Origin: Candidatus Woesearchaeota archaeon
GTDB taxonomy: Archaea; Nanobdellota; Nanobdellia; Woesearchaeales; J072
Length of the DNA: 33,842 bases
Reading direction: 5' to 3'
Assembly (NCBI GenBank): GCA_003695265.1
Contig: RFII01000050.1
Location: forward strand, 1 to 33,842
Positions 31,399-33,842 of the stretch are shown here, piece by piece. The first letter of the stretch is position 1; the number at the start of each line of letters is the position of its first letter. The notes below the pieces were generated by a model. That model made no database searches and had not been told where the DNA came from. It saw only the letters and a list, made by a program, of their open reading frames with translations. The translations under genes and the position numbers were made by a program.

Positions 31399-31764
31399 AT
31401 GCGCTCTGAAAATTTTGAAGACTTCGACGACTTTCTCGAAAAGCTCAGGTCTTCTGGCAAGCTAATTATTGTTGAAGGAGCAAAAGACAAGAATGCTCTC
31501 AAATCACTTGGAATAACAAACACTTTTATGATGAACGGCAAGCCATTGTTCAAAATTGTTGAGGAAGTTGCTGAAATTACTAAAGAATGCGTTATTCTGA
31601 CAGATTTTGACAGTGAGGGAAAAAAGCTTTACGGCAGGCTTAATTCTGGATTGCAGCGGTTAGGCGTTAAGGTTGATCATAGATTCAGGGAATTCTTGAT
31701 TAGAAAAACAAGGCTTAGCCATGTGGAAGGAATCTTAAGTTATAAAGAACACCAAAACCAATAA
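31399..31764 (+). CDS. Small TOPRIM-domain protein (UPF0292-like)
   Basis: 121 residues from the ATG at 31399. A frame opening at 31309 would overlap the primase start and add a hydrophobic stretch unlike the family. The TOPRIM core is clear: LIIVEGAKDKNAL carries the catalytic-type Glu, and VILTDFDSEGKKL carries the Asp-x-Asp. HRFREFLIRKTRLSHVEGIL at the end matches small archaeal TOPRIM proteins of the UPF0292 group, whose role is not settled. TOPRIM domains occur in DnaG primases, topoisomerases and maturation nucleases such as RNase M5. Divergence from the primase gene hints at a DNA/RNA metabolism link, without proof. Confidence 0.78.
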   Translation: MRSENFEDFDDFLEKLRSSGKLIIVEGAKDKNALKSLGITNTFMMNGKPLFKIVEEVAEITKECVILTDFDSEGKKLYGRLNSGLQRLGVKVDHRFREFLIRKTRLSHVEGILSYKEHQNQ

Positions 31765-31795
31765 TTTTTTAAGCCATTCAATTATTTTTATTCTT

Positions 31796-32326
31796 ATGGC
31801 AAAGCTGTCGGAAAAAGAGGTTAGGGCTATTGATCATATCGAGCATCAGATTATTGCTCTTGAGAAGGAATGGAATTCTTTTTCTAAAGAAACATTTATT
31901 GATTGGAATAAAAAATACGGCCGGCTTACACCTATGCAAATCCGGGAGAGGGTTCTTCTGCAAGTTGATGATGAGATTATAGAAAAAAAAGAGTTCAAGG
32001 AATTATGGTGGGAATCAATAATCACGTTCCGCAAGCTTTCGCATTTGATTAAAACGAAGAGGAAAAAGCAGGCTCTGAAGCTCTTCGAAATAAGTTATGA
32101 TAATTTTAAGCAGAAGCTGAAAGACCTTGAGTTCTTAGAATTAGACACTCTTATTTTTTTGAAGAGGAACCGCAACATTTTAGAGAAAACCTTTGATTCT
32201 GTTTATGGGAAAGGCTATTTTGACAGGCACGTCATAGGCAACTATTCAATCAGGTTTAGGATAATTCAGATTCTTTTTCGCGAGTACGAACTTTTAGAAG
32301 CGGTGCTGAACAACCTGCTGCGATAA
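31796..32326 (+). CDS. Unidentified helical protein
   Basis: 176 residues, rich in Leu, Lys, Glu, Ile and Phe, and predicted by eye to be all-helical. There is no signal peptide, membrane segment or Cys cluster. It follows the TOPRIM gene by 31 bases, and T-rich DNA with a possible TATA (31765-31772) lies between, so it may have its own promoter. No Shine-Dalgarno is seen. Its end lies 1 base from the stop of the convergent htpX gene. I do not recognise the family. Confidence 0.7.
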   Translation: MAKLSEKEVRAIDHIEHQIIALEKEWNSFSKETFIDWNKKYGRLTPMQIRERVLLQVDDEIIEKKEFKELWWESIITFRKLSHLIKTKRKKQALKLFEISYDNFKQKLKDLEFLELDTLIFLKRNRNILEKTFDSVYGKGYFDRHVIGNYSIRFRIIQILFREYELLEAVLNNLLR

Positions 32327-32327
32327 A

Positions 32328-33224
32328 TCACATGCTTTCCAGAGCCTTTATTCTCTCATCAATCGGTGGATGAGTTGAGAACATCCTGTTGAGACCGCCC
32401 TTCAAATTCCTTAAGGGGTTCTCAATGTACAGGTGTGCTGTGGCCTTGTTTGCCGTGTCAACCACTTTGTCATGGTCATTTTTTATTTTTCGCAGAGCAT
32501 CTGCAAGGCCTTTCGGATATCTAGTTAGCTTTGCGCCTGAGGCGTCTGCCAGGAATTCCCTCTTGCGCGAAATAGCAAACCTTATCATCTGCGCGATTAT
32601 CGGCGCTAGAATTGCCATTGCAAGCGCAACAACAATTAATATTACGTTTCCTCCGCTTTTGCTGTCTCTTCTGCCGCCGCCCCAAAGGAATGAGCGAAGC
32701 ATAAAGTCACTTAGTAGCGCAACTATTCCTATCATCACAGTAACAAGCATCATGAAGCGGATGTCATAGTTCTTTATGTGGCTTATCTCGTGCGCTAAAA
32801 CCCCTTCTAATTCCGCCCGGTTCAGCCTTTTCCTGGCGCCGCTTGTTATGCAAACAGCAGAGTGCTCAGGGTCTTTTCCTGTGGCAAACGCGTTAATTGA
32901 CTCTTCTTGAATCATATAAATTTTCGGCATTGGTATTCCTGCTGCTATTGAAAGGCCCTCAACTGTGTTCCAATAAAAAGGGTCATCTTTCTTTGTGACA
33001 GGCTTAGCGTGGCTCAGGCTCAGAATCATATTGCTACCGGAATGATAAGCAATTAGGGAATAAATAATAGCTATTATAAATGCAAAAACCATTCCAAACA
33101 TGTAATCGCCTAAGAAAACCTCTCCGAAAACGTAGCCTAAAACAATTATTAAAAGGCTGAAAAAAACCATTAAAGCGTACGACTTCAGCTTGTTCTTAGA
33201 GATTTCCTCATAAAAGTCGGCCAT
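32328..33224 (-). CDS. htpX: HtpX-like M48 membrane zinc metalloprotease
   Basis: 298 residues. Two N-terminal membrane segments (about 15-37 and 42-60) precede the protease domain with HEISH (145-149), the zinc-binding HExxH motif; Glu223 in KREFLADASGA is the expected third ligand. Two more hydrophobic segments (about 156-173 and 192-214) separate the two. NAFATG and the end STHPPIDERIKAL are family hallmarks. HtpX degrades damaged membrane proteins in envelope quality control. It follows the LemA gene by 1 base, a pairing seen in many prokaryotes. Confidence 0.95.
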   Translation of the reverse strand: MADFYEEISKNKLKSYALMVFFSLLIIVLGYVFGEVFLGDYMFGMVFAFIIAIIYSLIAYHSGSNMILSLSHAKPVTKKDDPFYWNTVEGLSIAAGIPMPKIYMIQEESINAFATGKDPEHSAVCITSGARKRLNRAELEGVLAHEISHIKNYDIRFMMLVTVMIGIVALLSDFMLRSFLWGGGRRDSKSGGNVILIVVALAMAILAPIIAQMIRFAISRKREFLADASGAKLTRYPKGLADALRKIKNDHDKVVDTANKATAHLYIENPLRNLKGGLNRMFSTHPPIDERIKALESM

Positions 33225-33225
33225 C

Positions 33226-33780
33226 TTAGAACTTTACCTTTACAGGCTCGCGCTCTTCCTTTGATTCTGTCTTGAAGAATTCCTCTTCCTTGAACTTGAA
33301 CATGGCTGCCATTATGTTTGTCGGAAACTGCTGGATTTTCGTGTTGAACTTCAGCACCTGGTCATTATAAAACTGCCTTGCATAAGCTATTTTGCTTTCT
33401 GTTCCTGAAAGCTCTTCCTGCAACTGCATAAAGTTTTCGTTCGCCTTAAGCTGGGGATACGCTTCTGCTACTGCAAACAAACTTTTTAGCGCGCCGCTGA
33501 GCATGTTGTCAGCCTTTGCTTTGTCGCCCAAGCTTTTTGCGTCTTTCATCAAGTTGCGGGCCTCTGTAACCATCTTGAAAGTTTCTTTTTCGTGCTTTGC
33601 GTATCCTTTCACAGTCTCGACAAGATTTGGGATAAGGTCAAACCTTCTCTTCAGCTGAACGTCAATCTGCGACCACGCGTTCCTAATCCTGTTCCTCAAG
33701 CGAATCAGGCTGTTGAACACTATTATCATGTACAGCACGATTATTCCAACAACAATAAGCACTATCTGCAAAGGACTCAT
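33226..33780 (-). CDS. lemA: LemA family membrane protein
   Basis: 184 residues. An N-terminal membrane segment (about 3-23; [20 protein letters not shown]) is followed by the conserved [19 protein letters not shown] and [20 protein letters not shown], then the long helical bundle with [18 protein letters not shown] and [20 protein letters not shown]. LemA function is not well understood; its frequent neighbour is htpX, as here. A GAGGTGA site 6 bases before the ATG and a TATA at 33818-33826 mark it as first gene of the pair. Confidence 0.95.
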   Translation of the reverse strand: MSPLQIVLIVVGIIVLYMIIVFNSLIRLRNRIRNAWSQIDVQLKRRFDLIPNLVETVKGYAKHEKETFKMVTEARNLMKDAKSLGDKAKADNMLSGALKSLFAVAEAYPQLKANENFMQLQEELSGTESKIAYARQFYNDQVLKFNTKIQQFPTNIMAAMFKFKEEEFFKTESKEEREPVKVKF

Positions 33781-33786
33781 TTTGCT

Positions 33787-33793
33787 TCACCTC
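33787..33793 (-). promoter_or_regulatory. Shine-Dalgarno site of lemA
   Basis: GAGGTGA on the minus strand, 6 bases before the ATG at 33780. Confidence 0.75.
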
Positions 33794-33817
33794 TCTTCAC
33801 TTTAATAAAAAATCTCT

Positions 33818-33826
33818 TATTTAAAT
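33818..33826 (-). promoter_or_regulatory. Candidate TATA box of lemA-htpX
   Basis: ATTTAAATA on the minus strand, about 40 bases before the lemA ATG. The predicted start of transcription lies just ahead of the GAGGTGA site. Confidence 0.5.
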
Positions 33827-33842
33827 ACTTTGTTTATTATAC

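Noticed and set aside
1-33842. Mobile elements or CRISPR array
   Set aside because: No transposase, integrase, terminal inverted repeats, regularly spaced repeats or Cas genes are visible; similarity inside the lipoprotein cluster is at protein level only.

Overview
The window is archaeal. It carries an almost complete archaeal-type S10/spc ribosomal-protein superoperon with embedded archaeal genes (RNase P protein Rpp29/Pop4, aIF1/SUI1, eS4, eL32, eL19, eL34, eL14), plus pelota, a TrmB-family regulator, archaeal-type PheS/PheT and an archaeo-eukaryotic primase. Several traits point to a DPANN lineage of the Nanoarchaeota/Woesearchaeota/Pacearchaeota type: a single-chain primase joining a PriS catalytic domain to a PriL-like cysteine domain, no adk, cmk or truB in the superoperon, AT-rich sequence, very tight gene packing, and an array of secreted hypothetical proteins. 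This placement is inferred from content; no phylogeny was run.

Layout. (1) 1-1278 (+): the 3' part of a coiled-coil protein whose reading frame is open through the left edge. (2) 1288-8793 (-): six cell-surface genes. Four encode tandem paralogous lipoproteins. One encodes a multi-pass membrane protein whose C-terminal domain resembles theirs. One encodes a single-pass anchored protein with three similar beta-sandwich-like segments and a duplicated Cys/Asp-rich module. I do not recognise this set as a described system, and it is the best candidate for something new here. (3) 8911-14441 (+): pelota, a TrmB-like regulator, pheS and pheT. (4) 14409-29781 (-): the superoperon, transcribed from uL3 down to eL14, with secY and a DUF106 (EMC3/YidC-like) gene near its distal end. 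Most junctions are ATGA overlaps or gaps of a few bases. (5) 30015-31325 (-): primase, divergent from a small TOPRIM gene (31399-31764, +) and an unidentified helical-protein gene (31796-32326, +). (6) 32328-33780 (-): a lemA-htpX pair.

How the genes fit together. Most of the window serves translation: ribosomal proteins, initiation factor aIF1, tRNA maturation by RNase P, tRNA charging by PheRS and ribosome rescue by pelota. SecY and the DUF106 insertase-like protein handle membrane insertion and export, which the adjacent surface-protein cluster would need. HtpX and LemA are an envelope-associated pair. The uL3 leader (about 29782-29910) can fold into mutually exclusive hairpins and looks like a regulatory element. 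Many ribosomal proteins carry long Lys/Glu-rich extensions. Initiation signals are mixed: strong GGAGG/GAGGTGA sites at some genes, and TATA boxes about 25-30 bases before the ATG (leaderless mRNAs) at others. No tRNA, rRNA, CRISPR array or insertion sequence was seen, and no gene-free stretch exceeds 300 bases.
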